The notes under the pieces were generated by a model. It had not been told where the DNA came from. It worked only from the letters and a program-made list of their open reading frames with translations, and searched no databases. From Botryotinia globosa (lineage: Eukaryota; Ascomycota; Leotiomycetes; Helotiales; Sclerotiniaceae), in the NCBI GenBank assembly GCA_014898425.1, contig RCSZ01000024.1, positions 186,001-250,000 of the forward strand: a DNA stretch of 64,000 nucleotides. Reading direction: 5' to 3'. The position numbers and the translations under genes are program-made. Of the stretch, positions 14,166 to 25,079 are shown piece after piece; positions within the stretch are counted from its first letter, which is position 1, and each line of letters begins with the position of its first letter.

Positions 14166-14686
14166 TTATTTGATAAAATTTTCAGAAAGTGTTCTTTATA
14201 TAATAGTGATTTATACTTTCAATTTTCAGATTCTAAAAACAATTGAATAGTTAGATTTTTATTATTAAAATAATACCTTATATAATTTCTTGCAAATTCG
14301 CTTATTTTACTAGTAAATTCTGAAATTTCTAAATTACTATATTTCAAAGCTATATAATATAATCGAAAAAAATCTTCAAAATAATTTATTTGTTCTTTTG
14401 AAATTTTAAGTTAAACTTCAATATAAATAAATAAATATATATCAATAATTCAGATTGAATTGTATTAAAATTTAGTTATTTTAAGGATGAGTTTAAGTAT
14501 GATTTTAGTGACCGTTTGTCACGTGCATGAAACCAATTCACATGGAACCAATAGAAGTCATAAGCTTTACCACTACGCCACGCACGCAATCTGACCTCAA
14601 AAGGCACAGTATCAGGGATTGAAGTCCTGACAGCTTATTACTATATATATATCCTAACACCGTTTATTATCTGTGCCTCAGTACTA
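14165..14686. mobile_element. M2-family TIR element, split by a TRIM LTR
   Basis: The right end reads inward as TAGTACTGAGGCACAGATAA next to a TA, as in the M2 copies at 30.5-31.2 kb. The internal 'ttcgcttattttactagtaa' segment near 14,298 is shared with M2 copies near 30,917 and 31,226. The left TIR is not recognisable, so the element is probably truncated. The TRIM LTR at 14,517-14,659 duplicated CCGTT; removing it and one duplicate restores the M2 sequence across the junction. Confidence 0.65.
14517..14659 (-). mobile_element. TRIM solo LTR (copy T2), little mutated
   Basis: 143-bp LTR in inverse orientation flanked by CCGTT (14,512-14,516 and 14,660-14,664). One of the best-preserved copies. 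On the minus strand the A-box match TGGCGTAGTGG lies at 14,570-14,580. GGTTTCATGC, a B-box-like sequence, lies 35 bp beyond it at 14,525-14,534, and a second GGTTCCATG copy sits 15 bp closer. The insertion is inside an M2 TIR element. Confidence 0.92.
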
Positions 14687-17626
14687 TAAATATAAATATT
14701 CTATTCAAAACAATCAAAAGCTTATTAGAAAAGAAAAAAAAAGAGAAATTCAAATATACAATATAAGAATACTAATTCTATCTTAATTTTATACATATAG
14801 AATTAATTCTTTTGATTTCACATTTATATATCTTTTAAATTCGAATAAAAGCATTTGTTTCTTCAATGAAATATTTCAATATTTTCAATATACTATTTTT
14901 ATTACATCTTTTCAATGAATATATAATTTAATATATTCTATTCTTATTGAAAATTTCAAAAATGTTGTTTTGCTCTTATATGATTTTATAATATTAATTA
15001 TTAATATCTAACAGAATTAACTCATAAGAAAAACTAATAATAATTCTCTTTCATGAAAATTGTTGTTGATAAATGTTATAAAGAATTCTATTTACAGAAA
15101 GAAAAAAGCTCGATAACTATCAACTTCTTTTCTATACTTTACTCAATTTGATTCTAAATAATAATAACAATTTCCATTAATTTCAAATTTCTTTCGACTA
15201 CGAAATTAATATTTTATTTGTAGAATTTATTATAATTATTTAACTTTATATAATTAATCAATCAAAAAACATGATTCATTGTAAGACTTTTGACTTTAAT
15301 ATCATGATTATCTAAAAAGTTAAATGTATTTTTCAAGAAGATCATCTTAGTTTCCTTATAATTAAAAAAATCCGTAGACCTGATTGATTAATTACTATTC
15401 TAAATTTTTAATAGAGGATTTCAAGTAAATTAATACAACAATTAGAAAAATGTATTATGATAATATGTTTGAAAACTGTCTATATATATAATTATTTTTA
15501 AAATAAACATTAGAATAATGTCAGAATCGATCAATTAAATCAAAGGAGGATATATTTTGAGATATATTCGAAAATACATTTATAAATAGACATATGAATG
15601 TTTGAGGGATAAAATATTTAAACATTTTCAAATATTAGAATTTGAATTAGAATCTGTAAGAAGAAACTGTATAAGTAACTATGTAAGAGTTTTATTATAA
15701 TTTTATTATTCATATTGATAATAATAATAATAATAGTAATTATATAATTTAATAGAATAATGATTTAATAGACTTATAATTCAAATTCGAGCGTAGCGAG
15801 GACTAGGGGCTTTAGAGCTGGCCCTCCTATATATTATATTATATAATAAAAATTATAATTAAAATTAGAATTAGCAATTTGTACTCTATATTAGTACTAG
15901 TCATTAGGGGAAAAAAATTTCAAGTCTACGAGTTCGTGGGGCGCCGGAATTATTATAATGATTAAAAAGAAAAAAGAAATTCTACAAATCCGTAATCTGA
16001 AAATTATTTTTCCCTAATAGCTAATGATTATTATAAAAATTTAGAAATTAATAGTATAATTTTCAAAAATAAAATCAAAAGAATACTAATATATTCATTT
16101 TAATTTTAAACTTTAAAATTATTAAATCCATTATTTAAATTTCTTGAAGAAATTAGTATATTTATTGAATGATTAATTTTCTTTTATCAAGAGAAGTATA
16201 ATACATTAAAAAATTAGTTTCCCTTTAAAAGTCCCTAATCATACTATCTTTTTATAATTATTCAATTTAAGAAAGTTTATATAATCTTAATTTAAATCTT
16301 TTTTTTTAAAGAAAATATAGTTGTTTCTTAATATAAAATGATTTCACTTCGAGATCGAATACATTCTATTCATAAGAAAACATAATTTCCAAATAATAAC
16401 CCTAAAATTATCTATTTGTAAAAAACTTTCAATTTCAATATATATGAATTATAATTTTTTCTAGAAATTACATTAAAATCTCATTTGACAAGAATAATAT
16501 ATATTTTTATTTTTATTTAAAAATTCTAACCTTGAACCAATTTTAATGATATGAGAGAGAGTAAGTTCATTTTTAATAGTATTGGAGTAATTGAACGTTA
16601 ATACCTATGTTAATAGAATTATAATTATCTAATTAATATTCGAAATATTTTACAATTTTTAGGTTAATAAAAATAATTTACTTCATATGAATTCTATTAC
16701 TAATATTATTATTCAAATTTTGAAATTAAAATTATATAGTCTTATTAGTAAAGATTAAAGAAGTTAAATAATCTTAAAACATTTCTAAATGATATTATAA
16801 AATGATACTAGATTTTTAATCCTATCAATCTTTTTACTAATATATTTCCTTAATTTGATAAAAAGCAATCAATAACTTATATTCTATTAGTAAGAATACA
16901 ATTTCAAGTTTAATCCCTCTAATTAATAAATAAACAATTTAAAAAATTTGTTCAATATATACAAATAATTGATTCCTGACTCCTAATATTATAATTCTTT
17001 TTTAATAAATCATAAATACTTCTATTATATTTAATTTTTAATCTAAACTTATTTAGTGATAAAATAGATCATTATTAAATAAATGATATAATATGAAATA
17101 AAAACTTGAAAACTTGAAAATTTCTAATAGTTTTAGTTAATATTTTTATAATATGAACCATATCATCTAATTAATTCATATTTAATTAACTTATATACAA
17201 TTAATTCACATTGATAATAATCTTTTAATAAAAATCTTAATAATTTTTTTCACAATAAAGTTAGACCGAAAAAAATCTTATCTGCTTATAAATAAAGAAT
17301 TCAAATTATTTATTTTAGATAAAATGTTTTCATTAGAATTCCAAATACTTATGAGATTAATTATAGTAATAATATTAAGCTTATAACTATAATCAAAATA
17401 ACCTCTATTAAATTCTTAGAATGAAATCAGATTATTTATAAAATCAAAAATCCCTAATTGAAACTACTTTCAAAAATTTAGTTTCATATACTATGCTATT
17501 AACTTTATAATTTATTGTTTATATGTAATTCTTTATCTTCAAATCAATAAATTAATGAATTCAGTAACTCAAAGATTTATACTTACTATTATTAATAATA
17601 TTTTACATTAATTTACAATAATATAT
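14687..17626. other. AT-rich sequence with two small GC-rich clusters
   Basis: No gene or element recognised apart from the GC-rich clusters near 15,786-15,960. The remainder is AT-rich with short poly(A/T) runs. Confidence 0.5.
15786..15960. other. GC-rich clusters in AT-rich DNA
   Basis: Two short blocks stand out: 'cgagcgtagcgaggactagg' followed by 'gctggccctcc' (15,788-15,826), and 'tacgagttcgtggggcgccg' (15,929-15,948). The GAGCGTAGCGAG motif matches, inverted, CTCGCTAACGCTC at about 38,787. Related GC clusters lie at 23.7, 24.55, 38.75, 63.71 and 63.92 kb. Confidence 0.6.
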
Positions 17627-17631
17627 ATAAC

Positions 17632-17801
17632 TGTTGGTATCAACTTGGTTAATATAAGTGTAAATACTTAATCCTATATGATTATATTCGTTCTTAATTA
17701 TTATTATCTATAAAAAGCTAAGTACTAAATATATAAAGAAATACTAATACAATATTAATTAATATAATATTTTCTTTGATTATATAATTAATATTCTAAT
17801 A
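17632..17801 (-). repeat. 3' LTR of the minus-strand copia element
   Basis: 170 bp, plus-strand start TGTTGGTATCAACTTGG, aligning along its length with 24,668-24,843. Shared segments include 'agctaagtactaaatata' and 'tttgattatat'. The terminal CA expected at the other end reads TA in both LTRs, as C->T mutation would produce. Confidence 0.85.
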
Positions 17802-18029
17802 TTAATAATTCTTTAAAAATGAATACAATTATATATTTTAATCTATAATTTATTTTTTTAGATATAGTGTTTTCTTAGTTTTATCTAGTTTTTATATTTC
17901 TACCCCTTTTCTATCCAATATATTATTTTAATAATTATCTTATTAATATCAATTAAATCTTTTAATACTTGATATATATTATTTTTGATTATAATATTTG
18001 TAGGATTTGATTTCTTATTAATCTATTTA

Positions 18030-21000
18030 ATCTTTATAATCTTTTTATTCTTATAATATTGTTTTAAAATTATAATATCAATTAAAAGCTATTTTTTTAT
18101 ATTTGTATTGAATTTAGTTAATAGATTATATAATAACTTTGAATCTATACAAAGTATAAATAGTATTGACTTTTTAAATTTGAAAATAATATTAATAATG
18201 TTTTTAATAATAGTTCCAATATTGAAGTTTAAAATTAATATATATAATTTAAAAGTTAATATATTTCTAATAATTCTTTTATATTTAATTAATATTCAAT
18301 ATATAATATTAATATTATTGTATTTGTTTATTAAATAGATTATATAATTAATTTGTAATAATAAATCAATATTATTAATAAATAATATATTGATAAAAAT
18401 AATTAATTTAATAGAATCTATATTTGAAGATACAGATATAAATCCTTTTTTCGGATTATTTATTTATTATTTAATAATTTTATTAAGTTTGTTTATATCT
18501 TTTTCCTTTGAATCTATTATTTGAATAATAATAGAAAGATAATAAAATATCTTTGATTAATATACAATTATAATATATACTTTTTTTATATATTAAACAA
18601 TATATTAATTCTTTGAAATAATATTTTTTCGAACTTTTTCTTTTATTTTATATATATCAATATTTCCAGTTATAATTATTCTGATATTATTATATTATTT
18701 CTTTTAATTGAGATAGATTTTATTATTTTTAAAAATAATTAAATAATTATTAAATCTAAATAAATGATTTTCTATAAATTGTTTTCTATCTTTAATTATA
18801 AAATTGGCTTTGCTTAATTACTTTTATTTTAAATATACAAATTTCTTATTTACAATTATAAAAATATTATTAATTTGAAGCTTTATAATATTAATATTAT
18901 TGATTGAATAGAGTAGATAAAGATTATATATAAATTGCATTATATTTAGTTTATCTTTGTAATAATTGTAATAAATTTTAAATTAATGATTTCTTATTTC
19001 AGGGATATTATATAAAGGTTTTATAATATATAGAATATATCCATCTTCAAATTTAATTTTTTTCAATATTTTTATATAAATAAATCTATTCAAAGTTATA
19101 ATCAATTAAATATATATTTGTATAATATTCTATAAATAGATTTGAATATATTTATTTGATATTTATAAAATAATAGTAAATACAAGAATAATATATTAAT
19201 TAATATATTAAATAATAAATAATTATATTAAAATAATGATTTTATTTTTATTTTAATATATCTAAATCATGAATTATAATTTTGTATATATTTTATTAAT
19301 ACTCTTTTCTTTTATTTTATTAATAAAATATAATTTGAAGAATTTTATTTCGAGTAGAATATTATCTTTTGAGATAATCGTGAAGATTTCATTTTTTATT
19401 AATCCATTAATTTCCTTATATTACAATTTTATATATTTTATAGATATATTATTTTGCAAAAATATAATTAATTATAATGATTTTGTAATATATTCTTTAT
19501 TAATATATTTTATATTGATTATTCTAATCAAATTGCTTTTTATATAATAATATAATTATATATCTGATTGTATTGCTAATAGTAATATTTAAGGTTATAA
19601 TATTTCTATATACAATATATCAATAATTATAATATTATTGTTATTATTATTTATATAATTATTTTTTGATTTTATTCCTTTAGGTTTTGTATAGAAGGGT
19701 TGTATAGATATAGACTAAAATTTAATTAGTTTATTAGAAAATTTCATTTTATATATCTTCCTATTTATTCCAATTAGAATATATAATTTAATTTATTTGT
19801 TTGATATATTATTATTTTTTCTCTTTTTTTATATTAAAACTTTTGAATTCAATGGTAGAGTAAGAATAGATATTGTAAATAATCTATTTCTTAGTTTCAA
19901 TATCTGTGATTTATTTTTTAATTTAAATATAATATATTTTTGTTATAATTTTCTTTATAGTTTTTGTATATTAAATAATTATTATAATTAATAAATTAAT
20001 ATTATTTAATTTGAGATATATTCTATACATTAGTAATATGGGAACAAATCTATTTGATTCTATTGTATTATTTATAGCTCTTATTATTATTTAAAGAATT
20101 ATTATTTTAATTAGATTATTATCTTCAAATTCTTTTATTAAAATCTTATATATATGATGTAATAAGTAATAATATCTTTTAATAATATTTATAGAGTTAT
20201 ATATTTCAATAGATATATTCTTGATAGTGATTGATATAGATTTTGTATTTTGAATAAACTTTTTATTTATAAAATTCTTTTCAGTGTTATGGATAATGTA
20301 ATTTGGTGATTCAATATATATATCAATCTAATATTTTCTGAGATTATTGAATATATATTTAACAGAAATATTTTTAAGAAATTGAATTACTTGATAGTAT
20401 ATTGCTTTGTTAATAATATATAGAATTGGATTGTTTATAATATATATAATATTAATATAAATAATATAATTGAATTTAGTGTTTTCTAATAAAGTGAATC
20501 TGAAATATTCTAATGATTTATTATATATTTAATAATATTTGTAATATTTGATAAAATGCTTAATAATATTATTATTTTTATTATAATCCACTTATTATAA
20601 TATATTATAAAAATATTATATTAATAAATAACCGAATTATCAATATAGATATTATAACTTTAGAATTATTAAATAATAATTGTTCTAATAAATCGATTTT
20701 TGAATAAATTGATTTGTATTTACCTTTTATATTAAAAATATATATCTATATTTTCTAATAATAAAATAATTATTTTTTGAAATAATAAATTGATTAATAA
20801 TATTATTATAAAATGTTTTGAAATGATTTATATTTTTAAGATTTAATAAAAATAAAATATTAGTATTCATAATATAGAAATCAATATTTCCAAATAATAT
20901 AATGATTTAGAATGATTCTATTAATATTGTAATTCTTTTTTCAAAATGTATATTTATAGTTTCTATTGTTAGTAGATTGTATTCAATTGAGCAGATTTGT

Positions 21001-21300
21001 TTTTATATATAATATTATTCAATTCTAATTATAAATTTCTTTGTATATATTATATCGATATATATACTAAAGAATTCTTTATTTGTATAATTTATATAAA
21101 AAATATTTATTGTATTTTTTATAAATAAAATAATTTCAATAGAATTTCTAGTTATTATATACAATATTGTATTGAATAATAATTGATTAAATATTTCTTA
21201 ATTATTGATAGACTTGGAATTTACAAAAAATATCTTATCCATATTATCTTCAATATCGAGATCTATAAAAAACAGATTTATTTCGATTTCTAAATTAAAC
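18030..21300 (-). pseudogene. Copia pol pseudogene: protease, integrase, RT, RNase H
   Basis: Minus-strand translation gives successive polyprotein segments. Near 21,080 is a protease-start segment (YTNKEFFSIYIDII), with the Asp kept but the following Thr-Gly lost. Near 20,880 is NTNILFLLNLKNIN, and near 20,650 the His-Arg-Arg-Phe-Gly-His region of the pre-integrase domain reads with stops. The integrase core spans about 20,430-20,020: the second catalytic Asp is Asn (IIHNTEKNF) and the catalytic Glu region reads NSINIIKRY, both explained by G->A. RT shows KPLYNIPEIRNH near 19,000. RNase H shows CIDSKLLYNLLTKFNT near 18,140 and YWILIKYKRI before it. Stops are TAA or TAG. The short plus-strand frames at 18,108, 19,269 and 19,797 are shadows of this pseudogene. 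Confidence 0.88.
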
Positions 21301-22159
21301 TTTATATTAATAGTTTTTTTCTTATATTTGATTATTTATTGATTATAATATTTATTAAATATATTATTACTATCATTCTTAATCTTCTTCTTGTATTTAT
21401 ATATTTTTTTATTTTTTTTTTATTTTTTTTTAAAATATTTTATTGATTGATATTCTTTTTTTTTGTATATTTAATAATAATTGTATTGATTAAAAGAATC
21501 TGAATATTATTATTTATTATATAAATTGTTTTTGAAATTATTATTATTCCTAACATCTTTAGAATTATTTCAGTTATTATTATAATCATTATTATTATAA
21601 AATTTCCTATTAATAAATAGTATTACATTTTCTTTATTTTTATATAATCTTTTATATATATTAATAGATTATTATAATTAATTGATTAAATCAAACATTT
21701 CTTTTTTGGAATTAAAACAAATTAGATTATATATCTTTACATCTTCATAAATAAATATAAATTTATTATAAAAATAAAATATCTATTATATAATAGAATC
21801 AAATTAATATTATAATATATATAATTATTTGATTATAATTATAAGATATTTATTAAATAACTTATTTCTATACTTTTTTCTAATCGATTTCAGAATAATA
21901 CTATTTTATTTTAATAATATATTTTATTAATATTTATTTTTTTCGAAATTATTTTGTATATAGATATAAAGCTTTTTGAATATTAATAGTAATGAGTTAT
22001 AATTAATATAAAAGAATTAAAATGTATTTTTTTTAAGTATAATTGGAAATGTTTTATAGTATATATCTATAAATATCTCTATATATTATAAGATTTTATA
22101 AAATATTGAAAACTTGAAATCAAAATTATTATTATTTTCATTATATTTTTTATTATTGA

Positions 22160-22720
22160 TGTCACGTGCATGAAATCAATTCACATGGAACCAAATAGAA
22201 GTTGTAAGCTTTACTATTACGCTACGCATGTAATCTGGTCAAAAGGTATAGTATTAGGGATTGAAGTCTTAACAGTTTATTATTATATATATATTCTAAT
22301 AGAGCTTCCCTCTTTTATTTTTTTCGTTTCGAAAAGGCTAATAATTATGGAGATATTTATTTATATAGTTAACTATATGATATATAATATACAATTGTAT
22401 TAGCTATATTCTTACTATTAATAATTAATTATTAATAAATTCAGAATATCCAATTATTAAATAAATATATTTTTGTTTTTGATCTATTTCTTATTAAAAA
22501 TATCTATTGTATTTTTAATCAAGCAAGTTCAAATCAGAAATCCCAGAATAATATTTATTTGGCTAATCCTTGATACTCTATTATATATATAAAACCAATT
22601 CATATAGAACTAAATAGAAGTTGTAAGCTTTACTATTATACCATGCACACAATCTAACCAAAAGGTATAGTATCAAGGATTGAAGTCCTAACAGCTTACT
22701 ACTATATATATATCCTAACA
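22160..22720 (-). mobile_element. TRIM, complete two-LTR copy (T3)
   Basis: 561 bp, inverse orientation, flanked by ATTGA on both sides (22,155-22,159 and 22,721-22,725). LTRs at 22,160-22,301 and 22,579-22,720. The polypurine tract lies next to the first LTR on the minus strand (about 22,302-22,325). Across the first 13 positions the two LTRs differ at six sites (TGTCACGTGCATG versus TATTATATATATA), every one C->T or G->A. Inserted in the minus-strand copia between gag-like and pol regions. The 77-codon plus frame at 22,170 merely crosses it. Confidence 0.92.
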
Positions 22721-23520
22721 ATTGATATAGAATTTCAATAAACTAATAAGAAATTATATATTAAAATATAATATTAACATTTTATTTTTTTGGGATTTAT
22801 AATCTTTATTATTTCTATTACTATTGTTATCCCTATTATTAGAGTTTTTTATATTGTTATTCTCATTATACTCATTTTTATTATTTTCATCCATATATTT
22901 GAAATTATTTTTAATAAATTTACAAATAATTCTAAATTTAAATTTGAATTTTTTAATATTAATAATTTTCAAAGCTTTTTGAATTTATACTTTTATTTAT
23001 TTATTAATAATAATTTTACAAAATTATTTAAATAAAACTATAAATATTTCAACACCTATTCTCGATAAATATACTCCTTGAATATATAATATCATATATA
23101 GCTTTTGTATATAAATCTAATAGATTTTCAGGAATTATATAATTATAAATATTCTGAAATTATAATAAAAGATTTCTATTAGATTATTATTATTAATATC
23201 CTTATAATTATACTATTTATATTTGAATTTGATATATTTGATAAACTCTTTATTATTAATAGTAATAGTTCTTTTGTTGTTTAATATTGTTTTTAATGAA
23301 TTAAGTTATTTCTTATATTTTTTCTTTTTCTTTTTTGTATATATATTCTTATCAATAATATCCATAATAATTAAAATAATATCATTTTCCGATATGATTA
23401 TATATATGAATAAAGGTATTTCAAAAGTTGTTATAAATATATATATATTTGTATATATAAAAGAATCTCTTATAAATATAAAAAGTAATAAAAGTCTTTA
23501 TTTTATTTAATACAATATAT
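22721..23520 (-). pseudogene. Probable copia gag remnant
   Basis: Lies between the leader and pol of the minus-strand copia, where gag belongs. The minus frame 22,754-22,972 is a hydrophilic Asn/Lys/Asp-rich stretch, as expected of a mutated nucleocapsid tail. Plus-strand frames at 22,790 and 23,223 are hydrophobic mirror images. No zinc knuckle could be read with confidence; the assignment rests mainly on position. Confidence 0.45.
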
Positions 23521-23702
23521 AATATAAAAATAAATGTGTAATAAATACAAAGTTGATTTATTATATTTGATAAGATTAAATTTTTTGAATATATTTTCCC
23601 AATATAATTATTTGAAATATACTCTTTAATATTATAAAAAGAAATAATATATTATATCTAATACAATAATATCTTTTCTATAATTTCTTTAGAATTTCTA
23701 CC

Positions 23703-23735
23703 AGGGGCCTGCGAGCCCCCGGACCCCTTGCTTTT
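23703..23735. other. GC-rich palindrome
   Basis: GGGGCCTGCGAGCCCCC can fold as a perfect GGGGC/GCCCC stem. An inverted, RIP-softened copy (GGGGGCTTGTAGGCCCC) sits at 63,925-63,941. The flanks also match, for example 'ttgctttttgagaaagta' with the complement of the sequence at about 63,905-63,921. Confidence 0.75.
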
Positions 23736-23855
23736 TGAGAAAGTATTATATAATTATATTTATTATTATAAAAATCTAAAAAAGAAATTTTATTGAAAGC
23801 TTGCAGGCGAAGTCGGTTTACCTCATAATATTACTTTTTCTTATTTTTATTATTA

Positions 23856-23897
23856 TTTTTTACTTTTTACTTTTTACTTTTTACTTTTTACTTTTTT
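23856..23897. repeat. 7-bp tandem array (TTTTTAC), six units
   Basis: Perfect TTTTTAC units. They translate as an FYFLLF-type run inside the 74-codon frame at 23,801, which is therefore not a gene. Confidence 0.9.
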
Positions 23898-24054
23898 TTA
23901 GTAGATCACTATACTTCAAATCATCAATTATACTACTGAACTATAAAAACTATAATATTAAAATAATTTTTATTAATTTTAGACTCACTACATTCAATAT
24001 AAACCTCTTTCAATTGATTATATAAACTCTAACTATATTTATACTAATTAAACT

Positions 24055-24400
24055 TCAACCCTTTAGAAAACCCTTAATTTTGAAACTAGCAATATAAAAA
24101 ATATATCATTTGAAAGCCCTTAGCTTTTTATATATAATTACCACTTTTCTTTTTTTTCATTTAATTCATATTAACTTGAATAAACTAATTTAAATGATTT
24201 TATTGAAAAAACCTAGAATTTTATATTATAAAATTTATACTACTTTAATTTCAACCCTTTATAAAACCCTCAGTTTTAAAACTAATAATATAAAAAATAT
24301 ATTATTTGAAAGCTCTTAATTTCTTCTATATAATTACTACTTTTGTTTTCTTTTTATTCAATTAATTTAAATAATTTTGTTGAAAACCTTTAAGAATCTA
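24055..24400. repeat. ~185-bp tandem duplication
   Basis: Two adjacent units share 'caacccttta', 'aatataaaaaatatat', 'atttgaaagc' and 'tatataatta.ac'. The second is more AT-rich by C->T changes. A third, dispersed copy lies near 61,360-61,465. Confidence 0.8.
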
Positions 24401-24434
24401 TACTTCTACACTATAGCCATAATACTAAGAAAGT

Positions 24435-24503
24435 CAAGCCAATCAGATTACTTGAATCAAGCCAATCAGATTACTTGAATCAAGCCAATCAGATTGCTTG
24501 AAT
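24435..24503. repeat. 23-bp tandem repeat with CCAAT, three units
   Basis: Units of 23 bp starting CAAGCCAATCAGATT and ending CTTGAAT; two are identical and the third has one A->G change. Each contains a CCAAT pentamer. A single copy at 63,636-63,658 differs at five sites, all C->T or G->A. A partial copy is at about 39,362. Confidence 0.9.
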
Positions 24504-24667
24504 CAGGTCTTACTAAGCGAGGTTCTCTTTTTTCGTGTTTATATACACCTTCGGCCCTCGCGGGCGACAAGAATATTAAGGAGGTAAACCTCCAATTAAT
24601 ACTAAATATTATATAAAAACACTTAATACTTTTAATAAAGTTTAAAACCCTAATTTATAATATTATT

Positions 24668-24843
24668 AATTAGTATTAATATTAACTTGATTAATATAAA
24701 TATAAGTATTTAATTCTATATAGTTGTATTTATTTTTAATCATTATTATCTATAGGAAGCTAAGTACTAAATATATAGGGAAGCGTTAGCGCAATGCTAG
24801 TTAATATAGTGCCCTCTTTGATTATATGATTGATGTCCCGATA
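24668..24843 (-). repeat. 5' LTR of the minus-strand copia element
   Basis: About 176 bp; aligns with the 17,632 LTR with mainly C/T and G/A differences. Retains 'agggaagcgttagcgcaatg' and 'gatgtcccgata', where the other LTR reads 'aaagaaatactaatacaata' and 'aatattctaata', so this copy is less mutated. Followed by target duplication ATAAC. Confidence 0.85.
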
Positions 24844-25079
24844 ATAACCTACTAAATTTCTATTTTTCATCAAGTACTATTTGTTTATATAACTATAATA
24901 AGAATGTCTTCTTTATAAACGATTTTATTCTTTTTCAAATAGATCTTTAAGAACTTGAAATACTTAATTCTAATACTCTTACTAGTTTTTAATATATTAT
25001 ATAATATTACTTGATATATTATTAATTTAAGTTTAAATAAAAATATTATTAAACTCTAAAAATCAAACTTTAAGTTGTA

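Larger units (their letters stand above)
23521..24667 (-). other. Long leader of the minus-strand copia, rich in short repeats
   Basis: Non-coding stretch between 5' LTR and gag. From left to right on the plus strand it holds a GC-rich palindrome (23,703-23,735), a 7-bp array, a ~185-bp tandem duplication, three 23-bp CCAAT-bearing units and a second GC-rich cluster (24,545-24,590). Pieces recur outside the element: the GC palindrome inverted at 63,910-63,945, the 23-bp unit plus second cluster at 63,636-63,760, and the ~185-bp unit at 61,360-61,465. It may therefore include a separate inserted element. Confidence 0.5.
17632..24843 (-). mobile_element. Ty1/copia LTR retrotransposon, complete but RIP-mutated
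   Basis: 7.2-kb element read on the minus strand. LTRs at 24,668-24,843 (5') and 17,632-17,801 (3') are in direct orientation, flanked by the 5-bp target duplication ATAAC (17,627-17,631 and 24,844-24,848). In order on the minus strand come a long leader, gag-like sequence, an inserted TRIM (22,160-22,720), protease, integrase, reverse transcriptase and RNase H. Integrase before reverse transcriptase is the copia order. The internal sequence resembles a polyprotein type common in ascomycete genomes, recognised here from several separate segments. Many in-frame stops and lost catalytic residues make it non-functional. Without the TRIM and its duplicate the element is about 6.6 kb. Confidence 0.92.

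Noticed and set aside
18108..19991. Three plus-strand hydrophobic frames (18,108; 19,269; 19,797)
   Set aside because: They lie opposite readable copia RNase H, RT and integrase sequence on the minus strand and are its AT-rich shadows.
23801..24025. 74-codon frame starting MQAKSVYLIILLFLIF
   Set aside because: Much of it is the translation of the TTTTTAC array.
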